Source of the DNA: Clostridia bacterium
GTDB taxonomy: Bacteria > Bacillota > Clostridia > Oscillospirales > CAG-272
DNA length: 64,000 bases
Reading direction: 5' to 3'
Assembly (NCBI GenBank): GCA_017453305.1
Contig: JAFTKJ010000006.1
Span: forward strand, 1 to 64,000
Part shown: positions 25,352 to 34,050 of the stretch, one piece after another
Numbering within the stretch: position 1 is the first letter of the stretch
Layout: each line of letters begins with the position of its first letter
Notes under the pieces: model-generated
Told to the model about the DNA's origin: nothing
The model's database searches: none
What the model saw: only the letters and a program-made list of their open reading frames with translations
Translations under genes and position numbers: made by a program

Positions 25352-26041
25352 TTACCGACACTTCTCGCACGCGGCAAGGAAGTTGTCAAACAGGAGGTGC
25401 TCGGGGGTGCGCTCACCGCGCAAGGCAAGCTCGGGGTGCCATTGTGTGGCAAATACGTTGTGCTCCTTCCATTCAATGGCTTCGGCAACGCCGTCGTCGG
25501 TCGTAGCCACAACCTTGAGGTCGGGTGCGATGCGGTCCAGCTCCCACGCGTGGTAGCTGTTGACCGTTGTTCTCTCGCAGTTGAACATATCGTAAACAAA
25601 GGAGCCCTTGACGATATTGATCTCATGCTTGTGTGCGGTGTCGTTTTCGTGTGCCTTGGAATCCTTCATGCGACGGATCGAACCGCCGAAAAAGACGTTG
25701 ATTGCCTGATGCCCACCGCAAATGCCGAGAATGGGCTTTTTGGCTTCGTAAAAACGGCGGATGAGCGCGCTGTCAAGTGCATATTCGTCCACGGGGGGAT
25801 CCTTTTCCAAGGGATCACCGTTATAATATACGGGCGGAATATCGGTGGGGGAGCCTGGAATGATGAGTCCGTCGCAAATGCCGCAGACTGAATCGATCGC
25901 CTCCTCGGAAAGCACCGCGATCACGCCTGCGCCGTATTGCTTTGCAAAATGTATATAGTCCTCGGAGGTATACCAGCGGGTGTTCCAAACGGCATTTTCA
26001 ACGCCCAGATTCAAATAACGAAGTGAGATTGCAAAATTCAT
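25352..26041 (-). CDS. Gamma-glutamyl-GABA hydrolase-like class I amidotransferase
   Basis: A stand-alone class I glutamine amidotransferase fold of the peptidase C26 (PuuD) type, 229 residues. The nucleophile Cys is in GICGGHQAINVFFGG, and the His/Glu of the triad in FATQWHPELA. PuuD-like enzymes cut gamma-glutamyl bonds, for example in putrescine breakdown. The GSPTDIPPVYYNG loop near residue 70 fits that group. The start at 26041 has GGAGGAAGATC ahead of it; the longer frame does not. It is a lone gene convergent with the sigma/anti-sigma pair. Although guaA in this window lacks an amidotransferase half, this protein belongs to a different subgroup and is an unlikely partner. Confidence 0.82.
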   Translation of the reverse strand: MNFAISLRYLNLGVENAVWNTRWYTSEDYIHFAKQYGAGVIAVLSEEAIDSVCGICDGLIIPGSPTDIPPVYYNGDPLEKDPPVDEYALDSALIRRFYEAKKPILGICGGHQAINVFFGGSIRRMKDSKAHENDTAHKHEINIVKGSFVYDMFNCERTTVNSYHAWELDRIAPDLKVVATTDDGVAEAIEWKEHNVFATQWHPELALRGERTPEHLLFDNFLAACEKCR

Positions 26042-26150
26042 GATCTTCCTCCAATGCATGCTTTTGATAGTACTATTGTATCACAAAGTGCACGCTTTGT
26101 CAAGCGGAAAGTTCGTGTGAAAGAGAATGTAATTTACATCAAATTAGCTC

Positions 26151-26180
26151 TTGACATCCGCACCTTTGCCGTGCTATAAT
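26151..26180 (+). promoter_or_regulatory. Promoter of the deacetylase gene
   Basis: TTGACA (26151-26156), 18-bp spacer, TATAAT (26175-26180), about 40 bp before the ATG. Confidence 0.85.
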
Positions 26181-26221
26181 GATACCGTACCCCAACGCAA
26201 AACGGAAAAGGAGAACACACG

Positions 26222-27082
26222 ATGAAATATTGCTTTTTACGCTTTCCCGGCGGAAAAATGAAGGCTTTGACGCTCAGCTACGACGACGGTGTCAGGGAGG
26301 ATATTCGATTTGCACAAACGTTGGACCAATACGGAATGAAGGGAACCTTTAATATCAACAGCTCTACCGTTGGCAACGGGCGCAATCTGACAGCCGAGGA
26401 GATCCAGACCTGTATTTTGGATCGCGGACACGAGGTTGCCGTGCACGGGGAGCGTCACATGGCGCCCGGTATCGGCTTTCCGCCCTTGGCGCTTGCGGAT
26501 GCCTTGAACTGCCGCCTCTCCTTGGAAAAACGCTTTGGTCGCATCATTCGCGGCATGGCGTATCCCGACTCCGGCGTGACCAAGATGCACAACGGCAACG
26601 ATTATCAGACCGTCAGGAGCAATTTGCAATCCTGCGGCATCGTTTATGCACGGACGCTGGGCGGCGACAATCACGACTTTATGCTCCCCACGGATTGGTA
26701 CGCGTGGATGCCGACCGCGCACCACAACAATCCCAATTTGTGGGAGTGGGTAGAGGAGTTTCTTGCTTTGGAGGATGAAAAGATATACCTCACCCGTCGC
26801 TATCCCCGTCTGTTTTATCTGTGGGGGCATTCCTACGAGTTCAAAAACAATCAAAATTGGGATCGTTTGGAGCGCTTTTGCGAGACCGTTTCGGGAAAAG
26901 ACGATATTTGGTACGCCACCAATATCGAGATCTACGAGTACGTCCAAGCGTATCAATCTTTGATCCGCAGTGCCGATGGAAATCGCATCTATAACCCCAC
27001 CCTGCGCGAGATCTGGTTTATGGCGGACGGTAAAAACTATCACATGAACCCCGGCGAGGAGCTTTGGATCGAGGAAGTTTGA
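26222..27082 (+). CDS. Polysaccharide deacetylase family protein
   Basis: A NodB-fold carbohydrate esterase of 286 residues, expected to remove acetyl groups from sugars or polysaccharides using a metal ion. The catalytic motif reads TLSYDDGVREDIRF (about residues 17-30), followed by the metal-binding HGERHM and, later, RGMAYPDSG and YLWGHSYEF. There is no signal peptide, so it acts in the cytoplasm, perhaps on imported oligosaccharides, unlike the secreted peptidoglycan deacetylases. AAAGGAG precedes the ATG at 26222. It lies 126 bp ahead of the DUF4838-type gene, which has its own promoter. The substrate is unknown. Confidence 0.82.
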   Translation: MKYCFLRFPGGKMKALTLSYDDGVREDIRFAQTLDQYGMKGTFNINSSTVGNGRNLTAEEIQTCILDRGHEVAVHGERHMAPGIGFPPLALADALNCRLSLEKRFGRIIRGMAYPDSGVTKMHNGNDYQTVRSNLQSCGIVYARTLGGDNHDFMLPTDWYAWMPTAHHNNPNLWEWVEEFLALEDEKIYLTRRYPRLFYLWGHSYEFKNNQNWDRLERFCETVSGKDDIWYATNIEIYEYVQAYQSLIRSADGNRIYNPTLREIWFMADGKNYHMNPGEELWIEEV

Positions 27083-27130
27083 TCTTCGTGTCTCGTCTAA
27101 AAAATAACCATTGTTTTTTTCTATAAATGC

Positions 27131-27158
27131 TTGACAATTTTGCCCGATGTGTTATAAT
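27131..27158 (+). promoter_or_regulatory. Promoter of the DUF4838-type gene
   Basis: TTGACA (27131-27136), 16-bp spacer, TATAAT (27153-27158). Confidence 0.8.
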
Positions 27159-27208
27159 AAGGTAACGCATCGGGCGTTTTCATTTTGACCGAAAAAAGGA
27201 GATATGGT

Positions 27209-29164
27209 ATGAAAATCAGTATTGTAAGGGATAGCGAAACTCTGCGCTACGCCGCGGAGGAGCTTGCAAAATATTTGCATCTGATGGATGCGGACGTCAG
27301 CGCCGAGGTGTTGGTATCCAATGCATGCGGAGAGGGCATCACACTGGGATTGCTCTCCGATCTTGGATTGCCGACGGATGACGTGGATGACGAGATGATC
27401 GACGACGTCATCGATGCAGATATCAACGCGCTTTGTGGCTACGTTGCAGGCAGCAACGAACGAAGCGTGCTGATGGGGGTTTACAATTATCTCAAGTCGG
27501 CAGGGTGCTATTGGGTGCGTCCCGGTGCCAATGGCGAATATATTCCGCAAAAAAGCATGAAGGAGCACGTGTTCCGCATGCGCAAAAAGGCAGATTATCC
27601 CTTCCGCGGTCAATGCATCGAGGGGGCTGTCAGCTTCGAGCACGTGTACGAAACCATCCTCTGGCTCCCCAAGGTCAATATGAATTTGTTTATGATCGAG
27701 CAGATCATTCCTTACAACTATATGAACCGTTGGTATCGTCACACGGTCAACACACGCCTGGATGAGAGCAACGAGCCGCCTTACGAGCAGTATTGCGCAT
27801 ACGTCGACGAATGGGAAAAAGCAATTAAAAAGTGCGGCTTGCAGTTCCACGCATTGGGACACGGCGCACTCAACGAGCCATTTGGAATCAGACATATGAT
27901 CTCGGGGCAGCATTACGACGTGCCCGAAGAGACCAAAAAGGCGTTTGCCTTGGTTGGCGGCAAGCGCGAGCTTTGCAATTCTTCTCCATTCTTTACGCAG
28001 GTCTGCATGTCGCAGGATTGGGTACGCAAGAGAATTGTCACTTGGCTTGCCGACTATCTGGAGGAGAAGCCCTACATCGACTTTTTGCATTTTTGGCTTG
28101 CGGACTACAAAAACAACCATTGCGAATGCGAGGACTGCATTCAAAAAACGCCCTCCGATTGGTACGTGCAAATGCTCAACGAGTTGGATGCCGAGCTGAC
28201 TACGCGCGGAAATCATGCAAAAATCGTCTTTATCATGTACGTAGATACGCTTTGGCCGCCCATTGTTGAAAAGCTGAACAATCCGCGCCGCTTTATTCTG
28301 ACCACTGCGGCAACCACACGTGCACCGGGGGACACCTACTCCGACCGTCGTTGCCCGGACGGAATTCCTGCGTGGAAGCGAAATCAGCATTCCTCTCCCA
28401 ACAAGGGCTTTGAGCAGCTGCTCTCCTTTGTTGACGCATGGAAGCCCGTATTTGACGGACCGCGCTTTTTGTTTGAATACTTCCTTTACACCAAGCATTT
28501 TGAGGATCCCGGCTACATGCAATTTTCGCGCAACCTGGCACGGGATATGAAGCATCTGCATCTGACGGGTTTCCACGGTGTGATGAGCGATCAGACCCAG
28601 CGCGCCTCTTTCCCGACGGGATTGCCGAATGCAATGCAAGGTGAGTTCCAATTTGACAGCAGTGCTGACGTCGAGGCGTACATCGATTCTTACATGCAGG
28701 TGTCCTTTGGTACGGATTGGCAGGCGGCGAAGAATTACCTTGACGGTATCACGCAATTGTTTGCGGTGGATTCCTTGGCACAAAAGACCGACGTCACCGC
28801 GCAGGATACGGGGGCAGAGGACGACCATTCCAAAAAAGCGGATATTTTTGGCAACGAAGAGGCAGGGAAGAGCATTGCGCAGGTTTCGGCATACGTCGAT
28901 GCGTTTGCGGATACGGTGACAAAAAATCTGCAGGTCTCCGATCCTTGTCAGCGTGAGTCCTGGCGTATCCTTGTCTACCACGGTGAATACTGCAAGCGTC
29001 TTGCAGGCATTTACGTGGAGCTTTCTAAAAACAATGCTGAGGGCGCAACGCGCTTGCTTGACAATATGATCGACTATCTTTCCGAGGTCGAGCCCGAGAT
29101 CCATTCCTACTTTGACCTGGTCCTTTTCGCTCAGCGCATCAAGCAGATCATCGCAGGCATATGA
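27209..29164 (+). CDS. DUF4838-type glycosidase-like protein
   Basis: A cytoplasmic protein of 651 residues with the layout of DUF4838 proteins, which resemble family 67 and family 20 glycosidases. An N-terminal alpha/beta domain (about 1-110, ETLRYAAEELAKYL onward) like that ahead of alpha-glucuronidases is followed by a TIM-barrel-like region containing FHALGHGALNEPFG, the zinc-like CECEDCIQK and LHFWLADYKNNH, then a C-terminal helical region. The predicted role is hydrolysis of a uronic-acid or amino-sugar oligosaccharide; the substrate and catalytic residues are not established for the family. The start at 27209 follows AAAAAAGGAG. It sits with other glycan genes but has its own promoter. 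Confidence 0.65.
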   Translation: MKISIVRDSETLRYAAEELAKYLHLMDADVSAEVLVSNACGEGITLGLLSDLGLPTDDVDDEMIDDVIDADINALCGYVAGSNERSVLMGVYNYLKSAGCYWVRPGANGEYIPQKSMKEHVFRMRKKADYPFRGQCIEGAVSFEHVYETILWLPKVNMNLFMIEQIIPYNYMNRWYRHTVNTRLDESNEPPYEQYCAYVDEWEKAIKKCGLQFHALGHGALNEPFGIRHMISGQHYDVPEETKKAFALVGGKRELCNSSPFFTQVCMSQDWVRKRIVTWLADYLEEKPYIDFLHFWLADYKNNHCECEDCIQKTPSDWYVQMLNELDAELTTRGNHAKIVFIMYVDTLWPPIVEKLNNPRRFILTTAATTRAPGDTYSDRRCPDGIPAWKRNQHSSPNKGFEQLLSFVDAWKPVFDGPRFLFEYFLYTKHFEDPGYMQFSRNLARDMKHLHLTGFHGVMSDQTQRASFPTGLPNAMQGEFQFDSSADVEAYIDSYMQVSFGTDWQAAKNYLDGITQLFAVDSLAQKTDVTAQDTGAEDDHSKKADIFGNEEAGKSIAQVSAYVDAFADTVTKNLQVSDPCQRESWRILVYHGEYCKRLAGIYVELSKNNAEGATRLLDNMIDYLSEVEPEIHSYFDLVLFAQRIKQIIAGI

Positions 29165-29225
29165 CGGTCGGTTCATTTCGTTAAAATACACAAAACTGAA
29201 CCCCGATTTTTGGAGGCTTTGTCAA

Positions 29226-29254
29226 TTGACAGAGCCTCCTGTTCGTGCTATACT
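29226..29254 (+). promoter_or_regulatory. Promoter of the solute-binding lipoprotein gene
   Basis: TTGACA (29226-29231), 17-bp spacer, TATACT (29249-29254). Confidence 0.8.
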
Positions 29255-29294
29255 GAAAAAGTAGAATTATTATAATAAGAGAGAAGGAGAAAGT

Positions 29295-30839
29295 ATGAAA
29301 AAATTTTTGATTCTTATACTGACCCTGACGATGGTAGCATCTCTCCTCATTTCCTGCACTACGGGAAACGGAAACGATGATACCACGCCTGCAGACGATG
29401 GCAAAAATGAAGTTACCACACCTGAAGAGGGGGGCGACGACGACGGACTCCCCGAGGTGATCGACATGAGCTCCAACGGGCAGGACTACGTTTACAAGGC
29501 ATACGTTCGCTCCAAGGAGGACGGAGACCTTGGAAACGGCGGATTTTTGTGTGAGGATTTCTGGGTAGCCGAAACCAGCGAGGACGCACTTTCCTTTGCT
29601 GTGTATACCAGAAACAATACCATTCAGGAGACCTATCACTGCCGCATCCACCAGCAGGATTCCACCGGTTCTACGTATCAGGAGCTGAAGGATTTCTATG
29701 CGAACAGCGAAAAGTACGATCTTTCCATTCTTCTGGCAATTGAGGCAGCACCTGCCGCAACCTCCAATCTGTTGCAGGATATCAAGTCAATGGGTCACGT
29801 CGATCTGACGCATTCCTCCTATGACCAGAACTCTGTTGCACAGTTCTCTATGGGTGGCAAGCTCTACTATCTGAGTGGAGACATGAACATTTCTACTATG
29901 GATAATACGGCTCCTACCGTTGTAAACATTGAAATGTACAACAGCCACAAGGAATCCTTTGTTGAGGCCTTCGGCGACGAAATTTACAGTAATATCTATG
30001 ATCTCGTTACCGAGCACGAGTGGACGATGGATACGCTTTTGACCATGGCAGAGATCGTTAACGTGGACCAAAACAAGTCCGACGGTGCACTTTCCGTCAC
30101 CAAGCAGGATACGCTGGGCTATTTCCAATATTCCGCATCTCCTCTTTACTATTTCTACGGTGCGGGCGGTCGCATCACGCAGATCGATGAGGACGGTTAT
30201 CCCGAGCTTGTCATCGGTGAGAGCATCAATCAGGAAATCTACGATTACGTCTACAGAAATCTGAACACCGTCTCCACGTCTTGGATCCCCAACGGCAACT
30301 CCGGCCCGCGCGGTGATAACTTCTACGGCGGCGTTTGCCTCTTTACAGACATGACCCTTTGGGATATCCGTAAGATCCTTTACACCAAGGATGCATTTGA
30401 GTACGGTATTATTCCGAACCCCTTGTACGAGGCAGGGGATGATTATCACGGCGTGGTATATTTCCAGGGCTGTGCGCATCTGTGGAGTGTTCCCAACATG
30501 TGCACCAACCAGGAATATGCTGAGCGCATGCTGCAGATCCTGACCGTTTACTCCGGTATGAAGGATTCCACTATGGATGCTTACTATACCAAGACCATGT
30601 ATATGACGGTTGCACAGGATAAGGGCTCGAGAGCGGCAATGGATATCATTCGCACCTCCCTGGTATATGACATTGCACTGCTTTACGACTGGGGTGGCTT
30701 CCAAGATCTGCTTCTGAATGCAGATACCGCAACCTCTAATCAGTACCAGACCTATTACAACAAGCTCGACGTTGCCGAGGAGGCAATGCAGTTGACCCTG
30801 GAGCAGTTCAAGAACCCGACCTACGTTCCCGATAACTGA
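29295..30839 (+). CDS. Extracellular solute-binding lipoprotein
   Basis: A 514-residue lipoprotein anchored outside the cytoplasmic membrane. The signal peptide ends in the lipobox LLISC (Cys20), followed by an acidic linker (DDTTPADDGKNEVTTPEEGGDDDG) typical of Clostridia. The mature part resembles family 1 sugar-binding proteins of ABC importers, with patterns such as EWTMDTLLTMAEIVNVD, YFYGAGGRITQIDEDGYPEL and EYAERMLQILTVYSG. No permease or ATPase genes adjoin it: the next gene is a PsiE-like protein with its own promoter. So either the transporter is encoded elsewhere or the protein acts as a sensor or binder by itself. AGAAGGAG precedes the ATG. Confidence 0.82.
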   Translation: MKKFLILILTLTMVASLLISCTTGNGNDDTTPADDGKNEVTTPEEGGDDDGLPEVIDMSSNGQDYVYKAYVRSKEDGDLGNGGFLCEDFWVAETSEDALSFAVYTRNNTIQETYHCRIHQQDSTGSTYQELKDFYANSEKYDLSILLAIEAAPAATSNLLQDIKSMGHVDLTHSSYDQNSVAQFSMGGKLYYLSGDMNISTMDNTAPTVVNIEMYNSHKESFVEAFGDEIYSNIYDLVTEHEWTMDTLLTMAEIVNVDQNKSDGALSVTKQDTLGYFQYSASPLYYFYGAGGRITQIDEDGYPELVIGESINQEIYDYVYRNLNTVSTSWIPNGNSGPRGDNFYGGVCLFTDMTLWDIRKILYTKDAFEYGIIPNPLYEAGDDYHGVVYFQGCAHLWSVPNMCTNQEYAERMLQILTVYSGMKDSTMDAYYTKTMYMTVAQDKGSRAAMDIIRTSLVYDIALLYDWGGFQDLLLNADTATSNQYQTYYNKLDVAEEAMQLTLEQFKNPTYVPDN

Positions 30840-30879
30840 TTTCCAAAAGCGGACACGCGACCGTAAGTCGCACACTTGC

Positions 30880-30907
30880 GCGCTCCTTGCCACGGCAGGG
30901 AGCGCGT
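30880..30907 (+). terminator. Terminator of the lipoprotein gene
   Basis: CGCGCTCC (30880-30887) pairs with GGAGCGCG (30900-30907), with GCC/GGC inside the loop; T runs follow. Confidence 0.75.
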
Positions 30908-30944
30908 TTTGCATCTTTTTTTGTAAATATTTGTCTTTTTTTCT

Positions 30945-30973
30945 TGACTTATGGCAAAAGAACATGTATAATG
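30945..30973 (+). promoter_or_regulatory. Promoter of the PsiE-like gene
   Basis: TTGACT (30945-30950), 17-bp spacer, TATAAT (30968-30973). Confidence 0.8.
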
Positions 30974-31015
30974 ATAATATCCGAGAACGTTTGTTTTTGA
31001 AAGGGAATTGAAAGC

Positions 31016-31447
31016 ATGCCAAGGAAAATGAGTTTGTTCTTTTATAAAGCCGTGCACGTGCTGGAATACGTGATCGCCGTTTTGACGTTGGTGGTTCTTG
31101 TAGGGCTGCTTGGTTTGGAGGTGTACAAGATGATCACCGTGAACGGATATTTTTCCGCAGCGGATACGTATCTGCACAACATTCTGACCATTGTCGTCGG
31201 CTTGGAGTTTGTGCGCATGCTGATCAACCTCACGCCTGCAAACACGCTGGAGGTGCTCATTGTTGCCATCGCGCGCCAGGTTATCGTCAACCACGAAAAC
31301 ACGTTGAGCAATATCGCGTGCGTGCTGTGTATCGGTGGCTTGTTTGCCATCCGCAAGTTCCTCATTTCCAAGGCGGACCTCGCCAAGGAGCTTTCCGAGG
31401 ATGATCCGCAGGAGGCAACCGATGCGGAAGTGTCCGAGAAAAAGTGA
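31016..31447 (+). CDS. PsiE-like small membrane protein
   Basis: A 143-residue protein with about four membrane helices and an acidic cytoplasmic tail (ELSEDDPQEATDAEVSEKK). The middle YLHNILTIVVGLEFVRMLINLTPANTLEVLIVAIARQVIV resembles the PsiE (phosphate-starvation-inducible) family, where a conserved Glu and Arg lie within helices. The function of that family is not known. GAAAGGGAATTG lies ahead of the ATG. It is a single-gene unit between its own promoter and terminator, which separates it from the upstream lipoprotein gene. Confidence 0.65.
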   Translation: MPRKMSLFFYKAVHVLEYVIAVLTLVVLVGLLGLEVYKMITVNGYFSAADTYLHNILTIVVGLEFVRMLINLTPANTLEVLIVAIARQVIVNHENTLSNIACVLCIGGLFAIRKFLISKADLAKELSEDDPQEATDAEVSEKK

Positions 31448-31463
31448 ACAAACTGTAAAAAGT

Positions 31464-31497
31464 ACCGCAGATGTCCCTCGAAGGGGATGTCTGCGGT
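31464..31497 (+). terminator. Terminator of the PsiE-like gene
   Basis: A 14-bp stem with two wobble pairs (31464-31477 with 31484-31497) is followed by CTTTTTTT. Confidence 0.85.
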
Positions 31498-31527
31498 GCT
31501 TTTTTTACGTATCGTGTTTTCCAAACC

Positions 31528-31557
31528 TTGACAAAGGCAGGTGTTATATTGTATAAT
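31528..31557 (+). promoter_or_regulatory. Promoter of the LRR lipoprotein genes
   Basis: TTGACA (31528-31533), 18-bp spacer, TATAAT (31552-31557). It probably serves both LRR genes, since no terminator is seen between them. Confidence 0.8.
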
Positions 31558-31604
31558 AAAATTGTAGAGCCAACTGCAAAAAAATATGAAAGGAGAAACG
31601 TAGT

Positions 31605-34007
31605 ATGAAAAAGCTCTTATTGTTCGTTTTGTTGATTGTTCTGTCTCTTTCTCTGTGCGCGTGCACGGATCTGCTCGACCTGCTTGAGATGATTGCCCCG
31701 GATGAGACGGAAGCGCCTACCGAGGAAGCCTCGACTCCCGAGGACACCACCCCTTCACCCGATGACCCCGAAAATCCTGCGAACCAAGGGCTGGTATTCG
31801 TTTCCAACGGAAACGGAACCTGCAAGGTAGCGGGGCGCGGTACTTCTACCGAGGTGAACGTTATCATTCCCGACGTTTCTCCCGATGGAGATACGGTTAT
31901 TGAGATTGCTTCCAGAGCCTTTGCCACAACCAATATCCAAACGGTTGAGATCCCCGCATCTGTGGAAACGATCGCTCCGGGCGCCTTTATGGATTGTCGC
32001 GAATTGATGCACGTAAATTTTGAAAGCGGCTTGAAGTACGTCGGTTCTTCTGCATTTGAGCATTGTACCAAGCTGGTGGAAGCCGATCTGCCGGATACGG
32101 TGAAATCCATCAACGGTTCTGCCTTCCGTCGTTGCTCATCTCTGATTGCCGTAACCCTGCCCGAATCTTTGGTGACCATTGGAGATTCTGCCTTTGAAGC
32201 AACCGCAATCAAGACGGTCAAAATTCCTTCAAAGGTTGCAATCATTGGTACGGGAGCATTCCAAAGTTGTAAGAGTTTGCGCGAGGTAACGATTTCCGAG
32301 GGAGTAAAAGAGATCTTCCCGAATGCTTTTTACGCTTGCTCCAAATTGCAAACTGTTTTGCTTCCAAGCTCCTTGCAAGCTATTGGAGCAGATGCGTTTC
32401 ATGGGTGTGAGTCAATCAACGAGATCGATTTACCAGACAACTTGTTTACAATCTTTGGCAGTGCTTTTCAGGGCTGTAAAAAAATTCAGTCTTTGACCAT
32501 ACCCGGCAAGGTCAGCTACCTGGGCGAGAGGGCGTTTGCAACCTGTACCGCGCTTGAGACTCTGGTATTTGAGGAAGGCGTTCGGTGCGTTAGCAAAAAC
32601 AGCTTTTACTCTTGCTCATCTCTGACGGACGTTCGTTTTGCTTCTACGATCGACACAATTCAGTCGGAGGCGTTTCGCTACACGGCGGTTCAAAAAATCG
32701 TTTTGCCGGACGGACTGCGAGAATTGGGATCCTGCGCTTTTGGAAACTGTGAAAAGCTTACCGAGGTCCAAATGGGCAATAACCTTTCAAAGTTTAACAT
32801 CAACGCATTTTTGGGTTGCAATTCGCTGACAAAGTTTGAAATCTCCAAGGACAATCCTTACTATAAGGTCAATGGAAGCTGCGTGATCGATATCGCGGCG
32901 AAATCTGCAGTAAAGGGCGTTGATCCGTCGGATATCCCCACTGACGGAAGCGTTACAAGCATTGGCGATTCGGCGTTTGAAGGTTGTCCCATGGAAAAGG
33001 TGGTCATTCCGGATTGCATTACCGTAATCGGTGCGAGCGCGTTTTCACGCAGTGCCGTTACCGAGTTGGTGCTCCCGGAAAGCTTGACCAGAATTGGAGA
33101 GTACGCGTTTGCAAGCAGTCACATTACCGAGTTGGTGCTCCCGGAAAGCTTGACCGTGATTGAGGAGGGGGCTTTTCAGATCTGTTGTTATTTGGTCAGC
33201 GTTGAATTTCCAAAAAGCAAGGTAGAACTTGAGGCAGGCGTATTTGGTGCTTGTTATGGATTGAAGGAGGTCGTCCTTCCTGAGTATCTTACGGTCATTC
33301 CAAACTCAACGTTTGCATATTGCTGGAAATTGGAAAAGGTGGTGCTGCATTCCTCCATCACCGAAATCGGTGAATACGCATTTTATGGGTGCGACAAATT
33401 GAAGCAGCTTGAAGGCTTGCACGAAACGGCGCTCACAAAGATTGGGAATGGCGCGTTTAGGGAATGTTTGGCTTTGACAGAGGTGATCTTCCCACAAACG
33501 ATGCAAACCATTGGAAGTAGTGCATTTTCGCACTGTGTCAAGCTTGCCCACATTTATATTCCCAAGCAGGTATCCGATATTGCGTACGGCGCCTTTGAGA
33601 ATTGCCCGAATTTGGCAAACGTTGAAATTGAGGAGGGGAATGAAAACTATTGGGGAACGGGGAACTCCATCATTCGCACCAAAATGCGCCGCTTGGTGTA
33701 TGCACATGCAAGTGCTGTTCTTCCAAATGACGGCAGCGTGCAGTCTTTTGGCGAATACTCCTTCCATTGCACGGGGCTTGAAGAAGTGGTCGTTCCCGCG
33801 ACGATCAAGCGTTTCAGACTTTTCTCATTCGTGGATTGTAAAGATTTGAAAATGATCATTTTCCTTGGAACGATAGAAGAGTGGAACTCCATTACCAAAG
33901 AAGAGAGTTGCTTTGGATCCTCCATGATCGCTAATGTCATCGTCGTTCAGTGTAGCGACGGTACGACCGAGGTGCACATAAACAGGAAAGACGTTGACGG
34001 GAAATAA
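31605..34007 (+). CDS. BspA-type leucine-rich-repeat lipoprotein A
   Basis: An 800-residue surface lipoprotein. The signal peptide MKKLLLFVLLIVLSLSLCAC ends in a lipobox, followed by an acidic spacer and then about 25 tandem repeats of the BspA/TpLRR (LRR_5) type, each close to I-x-x-x-A-F-x-x-C-x-x-L-x-x-V-x-x-P. Such proteins form long curved surfaces for binding host or microbial partners. Repeat spacing is regular to the end, and a short C-terminal domain follows. AAAGGAG precedes the ATG. The first 46 residues are nearly the same as in the next gene, showing a tandem duplication whose repeat regions then diverged. Confidence 0.9.
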   Translation: MKKLLLFVLLIVLSLSLCACTDLLDLLEMIAPDETEAPTEEASTPEDTTPSPDDPENPANQGLVFVSNGNGTCKVAGRGTSTEVNVIIPDVSPDGDTVIEIASRAFATTNIQTVEIPASVETIAPGAFMDCRELMHVNFESGLKYVGSSAFEHCTKLVEADLPDTVKSINGSAFRRCSSLIAVTLPESLVTIGDSAFEATAIKTVKIPSKVAIIGTGAFQSCKSLREVTISEGVKEIFPNAFYACSKLQTVLLPSSLQAIGADAFHGCESINEIDLPDNLFTIFGSAFQGCKKIQSLTIPGKVSYLGERAFATCTALETLVFEEGVRCVSKNSFYSCSSLTDVRFASTIDTIQSEAFRYTAVQKIVLPDGLRELGSCAFGNCEKLTEVQMGNNLSKFNINAFLGCNSLTKFEISKDNPYYKVNGSCVIDIAAKSAVKGVDPSDIPTDGSVTSIGDSAFEGCPMEKVVIPDCITVIGASAFSRSAVTELVLPESLTRIGEYAFASSHITELVLPESLTVIEEGAFQICCYLVSVEFPKSKVELEAGVFGACYGLKEVVLPEYLTVIPNSTFAYCWKLEKVVLHSSITEIGEYAFYGCDKLKQLEGLHETALTKIGNGAFRECLALTEVIFPQTMQTIGSSAFSHCVKLAHIYIPKQVSDIAYGAFENCPNLANVEIEEGNENYWGTGNSIIRTKMRRLVYAHASAVLPNDGSVQSFGEYSFHCTGLEEVVVPATIKRFRLFSFVDCKDLKMIIFLGTIEEWNSITKEESCFGSSMIANVIVVQCSDGTTEVHINRKDVDGK

Positions 34008-34050
34008 GGGTAGATTTGTTTTTGATACTTTTTGAGAAAGGAGTTTGGAT

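Noticed and set aside
25352-26041. Class I amidotransferase as the missing subunit of the guaA product
   Set aside because: Its motifs fit the PuuD (peptidase C26) type rather than the GMP synthase type, and it is on the other strand in its own unit.
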